The translations under genes were made by a program, and so were the position numbers. A DNA stretch of 64,000 nucleotides from Streptomyces antibioticus. Lineage in GTDB: Bacteria > Actinomycetota > Actinomycetes > Streptomycetales > Streptomycetaceae. The DNA lies in NCBI RefSeq assembly GCF_002019855.1, contig NZ_CM007717.1, positions 7,387,750 to 7,451,749 on the forward strand, given 5' to 3'. Within the stretch, counting starts at the first letter, position 1. Each line of letters starts with the position of its first letter. The notes under the pieces are model-generated. The model was not told the origin of the DNA and ran no database searches. It worked only from the letters and a program-made list of their open reading frames with translations. Of the stretch, positions 1 through 12,616 are shown piece by piece.

Positions 1-1
1 C

Positions 2-1843
2 CCGCAGGAGGAGCTGCGCACGCGTGCCTCGCGGCTCCAGCACGCGATGGCCGCCGGGTACGCCCAGGCGCTGCGCGAGCGGACGCTGGCCGAGCAGGAG
101 GCCATCGCCCGGGCCGCGTTGCAGGCCCAGGGCGTGGTGGCGCAGGCGCTGCACGCCACGGAGGCCCGGTTCCGCGCGGTGTTCGAGGGCGCGGCGATAG
201 GGATCGGCATCTCCGACCTGGAGGGCAACCTCCTGGAGTGCAACGGCGCGATGCTGCGGATGTTCGGCGGGTCCGAGCAGACGGTGCGCGGCCGCAACGT
301 CCGTGACTGGACGCACGCCGAGGACGCCCCGCAGGTCTGGCGGCTCTACGAGGAGCTGGTGCGCGGCGAACGCGAGCACTACCACACGGAGAAGGCGTTC
401 TACCGGCCGGACGGCACGGTGCTGTGGACGAATCTGACGGTCTCCCTGCTGCGGGACGCCGACGGCCGGCCGCAGTACCAGCTCGCGCTGATGGAGGACA
501 CCACCGAGCGCCGGCTGCTCAACCTGCGGCTGCGCTACGAGGCGACCCATGACGCGCTGACCGGGCTGCCCAACCGCACGCTGTTCTTCGAGCGGCTGGA
601 GAAGGTGCTGAGCGCCGGTGGGGACCAGCGGTTCGGGCTGTGCTACCTCGACCTGGACGGCTTCAAGACCATCAACGACAGTCTCGGCCACGCGGCCGGC
701 GACCGGCTGCTGGTCGAGGTCGCCGACCGGCTCCAGTCCTGTGCGACGGCGCCCGGCGAGATGGTCGCGCGGCTCGGCGGTGACGAGTTCGTGGCGCTGA
801 CCACCGGTCCCGACACCGACCGTGAGGTGGACGAACTCGCCACCCGGATCCAGAACGCGCTGGTGGCGCCGGTGCGCATCGACGGCCGGGAGCTGACCGT
901 GCGCGGCAGCATCGGCATCGTGGAGGGACCGGCGGCCGAGCGCAGTCCGGCGGAGGTGCTGCGCAGCGCCGACATCACGATGTACCGGGCCAAGTCGGCG
1001 GGCGGCAACCGCTTCGAGCTGGCCGACCCCGAGGCCGACGCCCGCGCGATCACCCGGCACGGGCTGACCACCGCGCTGCCGGCCGCGCTGGAGCGCGGGG
1101 AGTTCTTCATCGAGTACCAGCCGCTGGTGCATCTCGGCGACGGCGGGGTGCGCGGTGCGGAGGCGCTGGTGCGGTGGCTGCATCCGCAGCACGGGGTGCT
1201 CGGGCCCGACCGGTTCATCCCGCTCGCCGAGCACACCGGGCTGATCGTGCCGCTGGGGCGCTGGGTGCTGGAGCAGGCGGTGGACCAGGCCCGGCAGTGG
1301 CGCGAGCGGTCCGGGGACACGGATCCGGTGCGGATCAACGTCAACCTGTCGCCGTGCCAGCTCACTCATCCCGGTCTGGTGCAGGACACGGTCGACATCC
1401 TGGAGCGGGCGGGCGTCGAGCCGCGGGTGCTGTGCCTGGAGGTGACCGAGTCGGCGCTGATCGGCGCCGACGACGATCTGCTCAAGCCGCTGCGCCGGCT
1501 CGCCGAGATGGGCGTCGACATCGCCCTGGACGACTTCGGCACCGGCTACTCCAACCTCGCCAATCTGCGCCGGCTGCCGGTGAGCGTCCTCAAGCTGGAC
1601 CGCTCCTTCACCCAGGGCATGCAGCAGTTCCCCGCCGATCCCGTCGACCTCAAGATCGTCGAGGGGATCGTCTCCCTGGCCCACAGCCTGGACCTCGCGG
1701 TCACGGTGGAGGGCGTGGAGACCGGCGCCCAGGCCGAACAGCTCCGCCTCCTCGGCTGCGACACGGCCCAGGGCTGGTACTACGCCCGCCCGGGCCCCCC
1801 GGACCGCCTCCACGAACTGGCGCTGGTGGACGCGGCGGGCTGA
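2..1843 (+). CDS. PAS-GGDEF-EAL cyclic-di-GMP enzyme (5' end outside window)
   Basis: Makes and/or degrades cyclic di-GMP, which controls developmental timing in Streptomyces. The frame is open to the window edge, so the true start lies upstream; the ATG at 47 is probably internal. Order: a helical, Ala/Glu-rich linker, one PAS domain (about residues 40-155 counted from that ATG), a GGDEF domain with an intact GGDEF signature near 775-789, and an EAL domain with EALVR near 1157 and DDFGTGYSN near 1530. Both catalytic signatures look intact. No RxxD inhibitory site is visible just before GGDEF, so product inhibition may be absent. Architecture and position next to sdh recall RmdA (SCO0928) of S. 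coelicolor, a bifunctional enzyme; that match is from memory. A membrane or sensor domain could lie upstream of the window. Confidence 0.93.
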   Translation, partial: PQEELRTRASRLQHAMAAGYAQALRERTLAEQEAIARAALQAQGVVAQALHATEARFRAVFEGAAIGIGISDLEGNLLECNGAMLRMFGGSEQTVRGRNVRDWTHAEDAPQVWRLYEELVRGEREHYHTEKAFYRPDGTVLWTNLTVSLLRDADGRPQYQLALMEDTTERRLLNLRLRYEATHDALTGLPNRTLFFERLEKVLSAGGDQRFGLCYLDLDGFKTINDSLGHAAGDRLLVEVADRLQSCATAPGEMVARLGGDEFVALTTGPDTDREVDELATRIQNALVAPVRIDGRELTVRGSIGIVEGPAAERSPAEVLRSADITMYRAKSAGGNRFELADPEADARAITRHGLTTALPAALERGEFFIEYQPLVHLGDGGVRGAEALVRWLHPQHGVLGPDRFIPLAEHTGLIVPLGRWVLEQAVDQARQWRERSGDTDPVRINVNLSPCQLTHPGLVQDTVDILERAGVEPRVLCLEVTESALIGADDDLLKPLRRLAEMGVDIALDDFGTGYSNLANLRRLPVSVLKLDRSFTQGMQQFPADPVDLKIVEGIVSLAHSLDLAVTVEGVETGAQAEQLRLLGCDTAQGWYYARPGPPDRLHELALVDAAG

Positions 1844-1846
1844 GAC

Positions 1847-1898
1847 GCGGGGTGAGACGGGGCCTTCTTCAGGGCGGGTGAGGCGGGGCTTCTTGAGG
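1847..1898. repeat. imperfect tandem repeat after the GGDEF-EAL gene
   Basis: Two head-to-tail copies of about 27 and 25 bases, both with the pattern GCGGG-TGAG-CGGGG-CTTCTT-AGG, fill the gap between the stop codon and the convergent LysR gene. The second copy differs by two single-base deletions and two substitutions. No function is evident; it may be a slippage duplication. Confidence 0.55.
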
Positions 1899-1943
1899 AG
1901 GGGGAGTGTCCCCGCCGGGAAGCCCCCTTCCCGCTCCCCGGCG

Positions 1944-2828
1944 TCACCGCTCCAGCAGCATCCGCTGCAACTCCCTCGCCGCTCGCGGCGGAGCCACGTC
2001 GCTGCGGTGGGCCAGGGCGATCGTGCGGTGGAGGCCGGGGCGGGCGAGGGGGGTGACGCGGAGGCCGAGGCCCGAGCGGGCGGCGACCATGCGGGGGACG
2101 ACCGCCACGCCGAGGCCCGCCCGGACGAAGCCCAGGACCGCGTCCATCTCACCGCCCTCCACCGCGAAGTCCGGCTCGAACCCCTCCGCCCGGCACGCGG
2201 CGACGGTCAGTTCCCGCAGGTCGTAGCCGTGCCGGAACATCACGAGGCGTTCGCCCTCCAGATCGGCGACATGGACCGCGCGCCGCCCCTCGCCCGGCCG
2301 GGGCGACTCGGGCGAGGACACCACGACCAGGTCCTCCCGCAGCAGCTCCACCGTGGTCAGCGCCGGGGACGGTGTCGGCAGCGGCAGGACGACCAGCGCC
2401 AGATCGAGGGCGCCGCGGGCCAGCTCCCGCACCAGATCGTGCGAGCCGCCCTCCTCGATCAGCAGCCGGATGCCCGGATAGCGGTCGTGGAAGGCACGCA
2501 GCACGTCCGGCAGCAGCCCCGTGCACAGACTCGGCGTCGCCCCCAGCCGCACCCGGCCGGCCCGCAACTGCACCAGTTCCTGCACCTCGTAGCGCGCGGT
2601 CTCGGTGTCCGCGAGGATCCGCCGGGCCAGCGGCAGCAGCGCCTCGCCCGCGTCGGTGAGCGTGATGTTGCCGCGCGCCCGCTGGAAGAGATCGGCCCCC
2701 AGCTCCCGCTCCAGCGCCCGGATCTGCTGGGACAGCGAGGGCTGGGCGACATGGACCAGCTCGGCGGCCCGGGTGAAGTGCCGGGTCTCGGCGACCGCCA
2801 CGAAGTACTGGAGCTGCTGGAACTGCAT
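1944..2828 (-). CDS. LysR-family transcriptional regulator
   Basis: A 294-residue regulator starting MQFQQLQYF. An ATG 14 codons upstream is less likely because family members begin at this point. N-terminal winged helix-turn-helix at residues 1-60 (TRAAELVHVAQPSLSQQIRALE, then LF-R), followed by a two-lobed periplasmic-binding-type effector domain (LRLGATPS-like segment, then GEMDAVLGFVRAGLGVAVVP). Divergently placed from the succinate dehydrogenase operon with about 80 bases between starts, and a symmetrical LysR-type dyad lies in that gap. The likely job is control of sdhCAB and itself; the effector cannot be read from sequence. Confidence 0.93.
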   Translation of the reverse strand: MQFQQLQYFVAVAETRHFTRAAELVHVAQPSLSQQIRALERELGADLFQRARGNITLTDAGEALLPLARRILADTETARYEVQELVQLRAGRVRLGATPSLCTGLLPDVLRAFHDRYPGIRLLIEEGGSHDLVRELARGALDLALVVLPLPTPSPALTTVELLREDLVVVSSPESPRPGEGRRAVHVADLEGERLVMFRHGYDLRELTVAACRAEGFEPDFAVEGGEMDAVLGFVRAGLGVAVVPRMVAARSGLGLRVTPLARPGLHRTIALAHRSDVAPPRAARELQRMLLER

Positions 2829-2836
2829 CCAGCCAT

Positions 2837-2853
2837 GATAGGCACGGCCTATC
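2837..2853. promoter_or_regulatory. LysR-type operator between lysR and sdhC
   Basis: GATAGGC-ACG-GCCTATC is a perfect 7-base inverted repeat. Its core ATAG-N7-CTAT obeys the T-N11-A rule of LysR-type sites and matches the half-site form known for OxyR-type sites. On the sdh side a TTGGAC (2874-2879) and TAGCGT (2899-2904) pair with a 19-base spacer could be the promoter. That puts the dyad about 65 bases upstream of the predicted start of transcription, the classical LysR recognition-site position. Confidence 0.7.
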
Positions 2854-2911
2854 GAAACGAGCCGGACCATGTCTTGGACCGATGGGGCCGTTCGGCCCTA
2901 GCGTCGGCGGC

Positions 2912-3619
2912 ATGGCTCTGGCAACGCGGACGGACCGACGGCCGTCGATGGCGCGCACGGTGTGGAACTCCACCGTCGGCAAGAAGACCGTGATGGCCGT
3001 CAGCGGCCTGATCATGCTGCTGTACCTGGTCGTCCACATGATCGGAAACCTGAAGATCTTCTTCGGGGCGGGCGAGTTCAACCACTACGCGCACTGGCTG
3101 CGCACGGTCGGCGAACCGTTCATGCACTACGAGTGGACGCTCTGGCTGGTCCGGATCGTGCTGGTGGCCGCCGTCGTCGCCCACGCCGTCTCCGCCTACC
3201 AGCTCAGCCGCCGCGACATCCGCGCCCGCCCCACCCAGTACGTGCACAAGAAGGCGCGGGCGAGCTACGCCACCCGCACCATGCGCTGGGGCGGCATCAT
3301 CCTCGCGCTCTTCATCGTCTGGCACGTCCTGGACCTCACGACCGGCACCGTGCACAGCGGCGGCTTCCAGGAGGGCCACCCCTACCAGAACGTCGTGGAC
3401 ACCTTCTCCACCTGGTACGGCAACGTCATCTACATCGTCGCGATGCTCGCCGTCGGGCTGCACGTCCGGCACGGCTTCTGGAGTGCCGCCCAGACCCTCG
3501 GCGCCGGCAGCCGCAGCCGCGACCGCGCCCTGAAGGCCACGGCGAACGTCCTCGCGCTGGTGCTCACGGCCGGCTTCATCGCCGTACCCGTGGGCGTCAT
3601 GACCGGAGTGGTGAGCTGA
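2912..3619 (+). CDS. sdhC: succinate dehydrogenase cytochrome b subunit
   Basis: A membrane anchor of 235 residues with five hydrophobic segments (near residues 25-45, 72-95, 122-142, 160-180 and 205-230). Single large cytochrome b subunits of this type are found with menaquinone-reactive succinate:quinone oxidoreductases such as those of Corynebacterium and Bacillus. Conserved His residues sit in VVHMIGNL, HAVSAYQ, WHVLDL and GLHVRHGF and are the probable haem b ligands. First gene of sdhCAB. None of the possible starts (ATG at 2882, 2912, 2948) has a good Shine-Dalgarno sequence. I chose 2912, which would be almost leaderless if the predicted promoter is right; 2948 is a real alternative. 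Confidence 0.92.
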   Translation: MALATRTDRRPSMARTVWNSTVGKKTVMAVSGLIMLLYLVVHMIGNLKIFFGAGEFNHYAHWLRTVGEPFMHYEWTLWLVRIVLVAAVVAHAVSAYQLSRRDIRARPTQYVHKKARASYATRTMRWGGIILALFIVWHVLDLTTGTVHSGGFQEGHPYQNVVDTFSTWYGNVIYIVAMLAVGLHVRHGFWSAAQTLGAGSRSRDRALKATANVLALVLTAGFIAVPVGVMTGVVS

Positions 3620-3621
3620 AC

Positions 3622-5570
<1,949 letters not shown>

Positions 5571-5574
<4 letters not shown>

Positions 5575-6320
5575 AGCTCACCCTGCGCGTCTGGCGGCAG
5601 CGCGCCGCCGACGCCGACGGCGCCATGTCCACGTACGAGGTGGACGGCATCTCGCCCGACATGTCCTTCCTGGAGATGCTCGACACCCTCAACGAGGAAC
5701 TCATCCTGCGCGGCGAGGACCCGGTCGCCTTCGACCACGACTGCCGCGAGGGCATCTGCGGCGCGTGCAGCCTCGTCATCAACGGCGACGCGCACGGCCC
5801 CGAGCGCACCACCACCTGCCAGCTCCACATGCGGTCCTTCCGCGACGGCGACACCATCGACGTCGAGCCGTGGCGGGCCGCCGCCTTCCCGGTGATCAAG
5901 GACCTGGTGGTGGACCGGTCCGCGTTCGACCGGATCATCCAGGCCGGCGGATACATCACCGCCCCGACCGGCGCCGCCCCCGAGGCCCACGCCACCCCGG
6001 TGCCCAAGCCGGACGCCGACCTCGCCTTCGAGCACGCCGAGTGCATCGGCTGCGGCGCCTGCGTGGCGGCCTGCCCCAACGGCGCGGCCATGCTGTTCAC
6101 CTCCGCCAAGGTCAACCATCTGAACGTGCTGCCGCAGGGCGCGCCCGAGCGCGAGACCCGGGTCCTCGACATGGTGGCGCAGATGGACGAGGAGGGCTTC
6201 GGCGGCTGCACCCTCGCCGGGGAGTGCGCGACGGCCTGCCCGAAGGGGATCCCGCTGGTCTCCATCACCGGTATGAACAAGGAGTGGCTGCGCGCCACCC
6301 GCAAGGCGGCCAAGCGGTAG
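5571..6320 (+). CDS. sdhB: succinate dehydrogenase iron-sulfur subunit
   Basis: A 249-residue electron-transfer subunit carrying electrons from FAD to the quinone site. The N-terminal ferredoxin domain has the [2Fe-2S] ligands Cys58, Cys63, Cys66 and Cys83 (CREGICGAC then CQ). The C-terminal domain has CIGCGACVAACPNG and CTLAGECATACPKGIP for the [4Fe-4S] and [3Fe-4S] clusters. The start ATG overlaps the sdhA stop. Third gene of the operon; a candidate terminator lies about 50 bases downstream. The first cluster motif and the two-motif spacing match the menaquinone-type sdhCAB group rather than the sdhCDAB group. Confidence 0.96.
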
Positions 6321-6368
6321 GCCGCGGCGGGAAAGCAGCGAAGAGCGTTCGCCGACGGTGCGGACGGG

Positions 6369-6401
6369 CGGGACCGGGAGTGGTGCTCATCCCCGGTCCC
6401 G
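6369..6401. terminator. candidate terminator of sdhCAB
   Basis: CGGGACCGGG and CCCGGTCCCG form a perfect 10-base-pair stem with a 13-base loop about 50 bases after the sdhB stop. There is no U tract, which is usual for Streptomyces hairpin terminators. Confidence 0.6.
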
Positions 6402-6557
6402 TCTGGCTTGCCCGAGGACGCCGGCCCGGCCCGGACCCTGGCATTCAGCATTCCCACATCCGTTCTCCCGGCACCGGTCACGTACACGCCAACCGGGATC
6501 GGGAGAAACAGGGGGAGCGCCACCGTCCCCGCTGTGGCCCGTCCCCAGGAGTGAGCC

Positions 6558-7331
6558 ATGTCCGGCGTATCCACCCTCGACCGTCCCCCGCACTCCACCG
6601 CCCCCGTCCGCTACACCGTCACCCTGGCCCGCGACGAGGACGACGTACGGGCCGCGCAGCGGCTGCGGCACGAGGTGTTCGCCGGTGAGCTGGGCGCCCT
6701 GCTGACCTCCCCGCGGCCGGGACTCGACGTCGACCCCTTCGACGCCCACTGCGACCACCTGCTGGTCCGCGACACCGGCACCGGACAGGTCGTCGGCACC
6801 TACCGGCTGCTGCCGCCCGAGCGCGCCGCCGTCGCCGGACGGCTGTACGCGGAGAGCGAGTTCGACCTCACCCGCCTCGACGCGATCCGCCCCGACCTGG
6901 TCGAGGTCGGCCGCTCCTGCGTCCACCCCGACCACCGCGACGGCGCCGTCATCGGCCTGATCTGGGCCGGCATCGCCCGCTACATGGTGGACCGCGGCCA
7001 CGAGTGGCTGGCCGGCTGCTGCTCGATCCCGCTCACCGACGGCGGCACCCTCGCCGTCGGCACCTGGGACCGGGTCCGCGCCAGGCACCTGGCCCCCGAG
7101 GAGCACCGCGTACGGCCGCTGCGCCCCTGGGTGCCGGCCGTGCCGCCGCCCGCGGGACGCACCGAACTGCCCGCCCTGCTGCGCGGCTACGTCCGCCTCG
7201 GCGCCCGGGTCTGCGGGGAGCCCGCGCACGACCCCGACTTCGGGGTGGCCGACCTGTACGTGCTGCTGTCGATGCGCCGGGTCGACCCGCGCTATCTGCG
7301 CCACTTCCTCTCCCTCGTCCCCGCCTCATGA
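6558..7331 (+). CDS. olsB: OlsB-type N-acyltransferase (first step of ornithine-lipid synthesis)
   Basis: A 257-residue GNAT-fold acyltransferase expected to join a 3-hydroxyacyl group from acyl-ACP to the alpha-amino group of ornithine, giving lyso-ornithine lipid. Family marks: DDVRAAQRLRHEVFAGELGA near residue 29, CDHLLVRDTGTGQVVGTYRLLPP, and EVGRSCVHPDHRDGAVIGLIWAGIARYM. A good ribosome site (AGGAG) lies 7 bases before the ATG. It overlaps the next gene, an OlsA-type O-acyltransferase, by 4 bases, which supports the pathway call. Ornithine lipids replace phospholipids under phosphate limitation in many bacteria; I saw no convincing PHO box upstream. Confidence 0.85.
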   Translation: MSGVSTLDRPPHSTAPVRYTVTLARDEDDVRAAQRLRHEVFAGELGALLTSPRPGLDVDPFDAHCDHLLVRDTGTGQVVGTYRLLPPERAAVAGRLYAESEFDLTRLDAIRPDLVEVGRSCVHPDHRDGAVIGLIWAGIARYMVDRGHEWLAGCCSIPLTDGGTLAVGTWDRVRARHLAPEEHRVRPLRPWVPAVPPPAGRTELPALLRGYVRLGARVCGEPAHDPDFGVADLYVLLSMRRVDPRYLRHFLSLVPAS

Positions 7332-8098
7332 GCGCCTGGCTGCCCACCGCGCCCTGCACCCCGCGGGGCTGCGTCCGCACGACGGCCGGCCTCACCGCCG
7401 TACCGCGGGCCGTGCTGCGGCTCACCGCCGTCCTGCTGCTCGTCCTCACCGGCGTCGTACTGTCCCCGCTCGGGGCGCGGATCCCGGCCGGGGCGGTACG
7501 GCGGTGGAGCCGGGCGGTGGTGCGGGCGGCCGGCGTCCGGATCCGGGTGACCGGCGCGCCCGCGCCGCCCGCGGCCGGCGGTCTGCTCCTGGTCGCCAAC
7601 CACATCTCCTGGCTGGACGTCCCGCTGCTGGCCGGGATCCGCCCGGCCAGGATGCTCGCCAAGGCCGAGATCCGGACCTGGCCGGTCGCGGGCGCGCTGG
7701 CCGCGCGCGGCGGCGTCCTGTTCATCGACCGCGACCGGCTGCGCGCACTGCCCGGCACGGTCGCCCGGATCGCCGGAACCCTGCGCGCGGGTCGGGCCGT
7801 CGCGGTGTTCCCGGAGGGCAGCACCTGGTGCGGCCGCGCCCGAGGGCCCTTCCGGCGGGCGGTGTTCCAGGCGGCCCTGGACGCCGGGGTCCCGGTCCAG
7901 CCGGTACGCATCCGCTACCGGGACGCCACGGGCGCGCCCAGCACCGCGCCCGCCTACGTCGGCGACGACTCCCTGGCGGCCTCCCTGTGGCGGGTGGCCT
8001 CGACCCGCGGCCTGATCGCCGAGGCGGAACTGCTGCCGCTGATCCCGCCGGGCACCCACCCCGACCGCGCGACCCTGGCCTCGGCGGCGGGGGCCTAG
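7328..8098 (+). CDS. olsA: OlsA-type lyso-ornithine-lipid O-acyltransferase (PlsC family)
   Basis: A 256-residue 1-acyl-glycerol-phosphate-acyltransferase family member, expected to acylate the hydroxyl of lyso-ornithine lipid. One N-terminal membrane segment (about residues 27-48), then the catalytic H-x4-D box (NHISWLD), a glycerol-binding-like stretch GGVLFIDRDR, and FPEGSTWCG matching the PlsC block III motif. The ATG overlaps the olsB stop (ATGA), so the two are translated together. By family alone it could acylate lysophosphatidic acid; the coupling to olsB favours ornithine lipid. Confidence 0.85.
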   Translation: MSAWLPTAPCTPRGCVRTTAGLTAVPRAVLRLTAVLLLVLTGVVLSPLGARIPAGAVRRWSRAVVRAAGVRIRVTGAPAPPAAGGLLLVANHISWLDVPLLAGIRPARMLAKAEIRTWPVAGALAARGGVLFIDRDRLRALPGTVARIAGTLRAGRAVAVFPEGSTWCGRARGPFRRAVFQAALDAGVPVQPVRIRYRDATGAPSTAPAYVGDDSLAASLWRVASTRGLIAEAELLPLIPPGTHPDRATLASAAGA

Positions 8099-8103
8099 GG
8101 TCC

Positions 8104-8276
8104 TTCTTTCGGATCTGGCCGGCTCCGAGCGACGGTGCGTCTCGGCGGGCCCGAGCGGGGTCTGGTGCGTGCAGATGCAAGGCGGAGGAGGGCGTCGACG
8201 CGGAGCGTCGGCAACCGACGACAACGCCGCAGATGTGCGTGCCAGGGCCCGCGACCCTCGGCAAGATCCGAAAGAG
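8104..8276. repeat. palindromic repeat element with terminal inverted repeats (MITE/REP-like)
   Basis: About 170 bases bounded by TCTTTCGGATC at 8105-8115 and its exact reverse complement GATCCGAAAGA at 8265-8275. Inside are further dyads, including CGTCGG-CAA-CCGACG near 8200-8220. It contains no plausible gene. It sits between olsA and the stop of the convergent HAD-like gene. I recall similar elements scattered through Streptomyces chromosomes, but no second copy is in this window. Confidence 0.6.
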
Positions 8277-8281
8277 AGGCC

Positions 8282-8812
8282 CTACCCGTCGCGCAGGGCC
8301 TCGGCCCATGCCGCGAGCCGTGCGAAGTCGTAGGGGAGCAGACCGCGGCGCGGGTCGACGTGATGCAGCAGTGCCGGTCCCGGATGACGGCGGGTCACGA
8401 ACTCGCGGTCCCGGTCGCCGACTTCGTCGTCCACCCAGGCGAAGGGCCGTCCGGCGGCCCACTCCACGATCCGCTCGGTCTTCCAGAAGACACCCGTGGG
8501 CGTCCGCTCCCGGGCGCCCGGCCCCCAGTCGATGTACGGCAGCTCCGGCAGCCCTATCTGCGGCCCGATCCACACGTTCGCCTCGGCCTCCCACGTGGTG
8601 GCCCACACCAACTCGTACGGCAACGCCCGCAGGGCCGCGCCGTGCGAGGGGTCGAGCCACACCCGCAAGGGCTTCACCGCCGGGTCGTCCCAGCCACGCG
8701 GCCGCATCCGATGGGTGAGGTACCCCTCGGGCCGCCGGGTGGGCTTGGCGGCGTAGGGATTGAGCGGGCCGTCGACGTCTATGAGCAGCAAGGGCGGCCG
8801 GGTGTCGGTCAT
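8282..8812 (-). CDS. HAD-superfamily-like protein of unknown substrate
   Basis: 176 residues. Starts with LLLIDVDGPLNPY, matching HAD motif I with the first Asp followed by V-D-G, then WATTWEAEAN in the motif II position and WVDDEVGDRD as the acidic motif. Actinobacterial relatives are mostly annotated hypothetical or secreted HAD-type proteins. No cap domain is evident at this length. It is a single gene whose stop abuts the palindromic repeat element. Substrate cannot be inferred. Confidence 0.75.
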   Translation of the reverse strand: MTDTRPPLLLIDVDGPLNPYAAKPTRRPEGYLTHRMRPRGWDDPAVKPLRVWLDPSHGAALRALPYELVWATTWEAEANVWIGPQIGLPELPYIDWGPGARERTPTGVFWKTERIVEWAAGRPFAWVDDEVGDRDREFVTRRHPGPALLHHVDPRRGLLPYDFARLAAWAEALRDG

Positions 8813-9013
8813 GCGGGAGTGTACGGCGCCGGAGTCCTCGGGCGGGCGGACTGGACATGCGGGAGCCTTCCGTACACGTCACGACGGACCCCGCGAGTCC
8901 CCGCACCGGCCACCCCGTCACGCCCGGTGACCGGCGCGGGTGCGGGGCCGCGTGTGCCGTGGCAGGTTGGTTAGCGCCGATGCCTGTCGCCGCAACCGGG
9001 GAGGCCCGCGATC

Positions 9014-11494
<2,481 letters not shown>

Positions 11495-11508
11495 CGGCGT
11501 GACGCCGG

Positions 11509-12528
11509 TCAGACGGCGGGCCCGGATCCGTTCACGATCCGGGCCAGCCGTGTGTAGGAGTCCAGCAGCGCCGTACGGTCGTAGGTGCTGGTCGTGACGA
11601 GGACCTCCTGCGCGCCGGTGTCCTTGAGCAGGCCCTCCAGCTCGTCGGCCACCTGTTCCTCGGTGCCGGCGAGCTGTCCCGCGACACCGGACGTGTAGAA
11701 GCCGCGCTCCTTGGCGGTCATCTCCCGCGCCTCGACCGCCTCGGCGGGCGGCAGCGGCGGGAAGGTGCCGTGGGTGCGCGCGTACGCCATCGACCAGGCT
11801 TCGGGGACCAGGATCCGGCGGGCCTCCTCGGGCGTCCCGGCCACGGCGACCGTGCCCGAGACGACGACGTACGGCTCGCTCGCCCACGGTGACGGCCGGA
11901 ACTCCGCGCGATAGGTGTCGACGCCGCGGCGCAGCCGGTCCCGGTCGCGCAGATCCCCGATGACCATGGGCAGACCCGCGCGGGCGGCGATCGCCGCGCC
12001 CTCGCCCATGGCCAGCACGAACGGCGGCACGGCCAGCCCCTCCGCGGGATAGGCGTGCGCCCGGGTGGGGGAGGTGCCGCGGAACCAGCCGAGCAGTTCG
12101 TCGAGCTGGGCGGCGAAGTCGTCCGCGTCGGCGTCGTCCCGGTCCCGGCCCAGCGCCCGGCGCACCCCGTCGGTGAACCCCACCGAGCGGCCGAGTCCCA
12201 TGTCGATCCGGCCGGGGAACAGGGACTCCAGCACCCCGAACTGCTCGGCCACCACCAGCGGGCGGTGGTTGGGCAGCATCACCCCGCCGGTGCCCACCCG
12301 GAGGGTGCGGGTCGCGCCCGCCACGGCGGCCGCGAGGACGGTGGGCGCGGATCCGGCGACGCCGGGCACGCCGTGGTGCTCGGAGACCCAGAACCGGTGG
12401 TAGCCGAGCCGCTCCGCCTCCCGGGCCAGGTCCACGGTGTCGCGCAGCGCCTCGGCGGCGGTGCGGCCCTCGCGGACGCGGGAGCGGTCGAGCACGGAGA
12501 AGCGGGCCGAGGCGAGGACGGAACTCAT
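11509..12528 (-). CDS. LLM-class flavin-dependent oxidoreductase
   Basis: 339 residues of the bacterial luciferase TIM-barrel superfamily, FMN- or F420-using. Family marks: YHRFWVSEHHGVPGVAGSAPTVLAAAVAG, LRVGTGGVMLPNHRPLVVAEQFGVLESLFPGRIDMGLGRS, and a C-terminal block with GTEEQVADELEGLL. This pattern is the MsnO8-like subgroup, mostly of unknown substrate. It is a single gene, convergent with clp, and its 3' end carries the shared terminator hairpin. It is one of two LLM enzymes in the window; the other (46362) is of the F420 type. Confidence 0.9.
   Translation of the reverse strand: MSSVLASARFSVLDRSRVREGRTAAEALRDTVDLAREAERLGYHRFWVSEHHGVPGVAGSAPTVLAAAVAGATRTLRVGTGGVMLPNHRPLVVAEQFGVLESLFPGRIDMGLGRSVGFTDGVRRALGRDRDDADADDFAAQLDELLGWFRGTSPTRAHAYPAEGLAVPPFVLAMGEGAAIAARAGLPMVIGDLRDRDRLRRGVDTYRAEFRPSPWASEPYVVVSGTVAVAGTPEEARRILVPEAWSMAYARTHGTFPPLPPAEAVEAREMTAKERGFYTSGVAGQLAGTEEQVADELEGLLKDTGAQEVLVTTSTYDRTALLDSYTRLARIVNGSGPAV
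11519..11545. terminator. hairpin shared by the ends of the convergent clp and LLM genes
   Basis: GGCCCGGATC and GATCCGGGCC pair over 10 bases around a 7-base loop. It starts 24 bases after the clp stop codon and lies wholly inside the last codons of the opposite-strand oxidoreductase gene, so one sequence serves as terminator and as coding DNA. Confidence 0.6.
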
Positions 12529-12616
12529 ACCGCCTTCAACGCCCTGCGCCGCCCGGGGGATTCCGCGGCGAACGGGCGGGCGTGCCGGTTCGGCGGGCGC
12601 TGTCTAGGGTGGCCGG

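Noticed and set aside
1878..2993. 371-codon rightward frame over the LysR gene
   Set aside because: Translation is Arg/Gln/Pro-rich and opposite to a complete, recognisable LysR regulator.
6420..6557. PHO-box-like repeats upstream of the ornithine-lipid genes
   Set aside because: GGTCACGTACA-like stretches are present, but I could not find two 11-base direct repeats with the GTTCACC core and correct spacing.
8813..9013. HspR (HAIR) or HrcA (CIRCE) site upstream of the ClpC-like gene
   Set aside because: Neither CTTGAGT-N7-ACTCAAG nor TTAGCACTC-N9-GAGTGCTAA is present in the 200-base upstream region.
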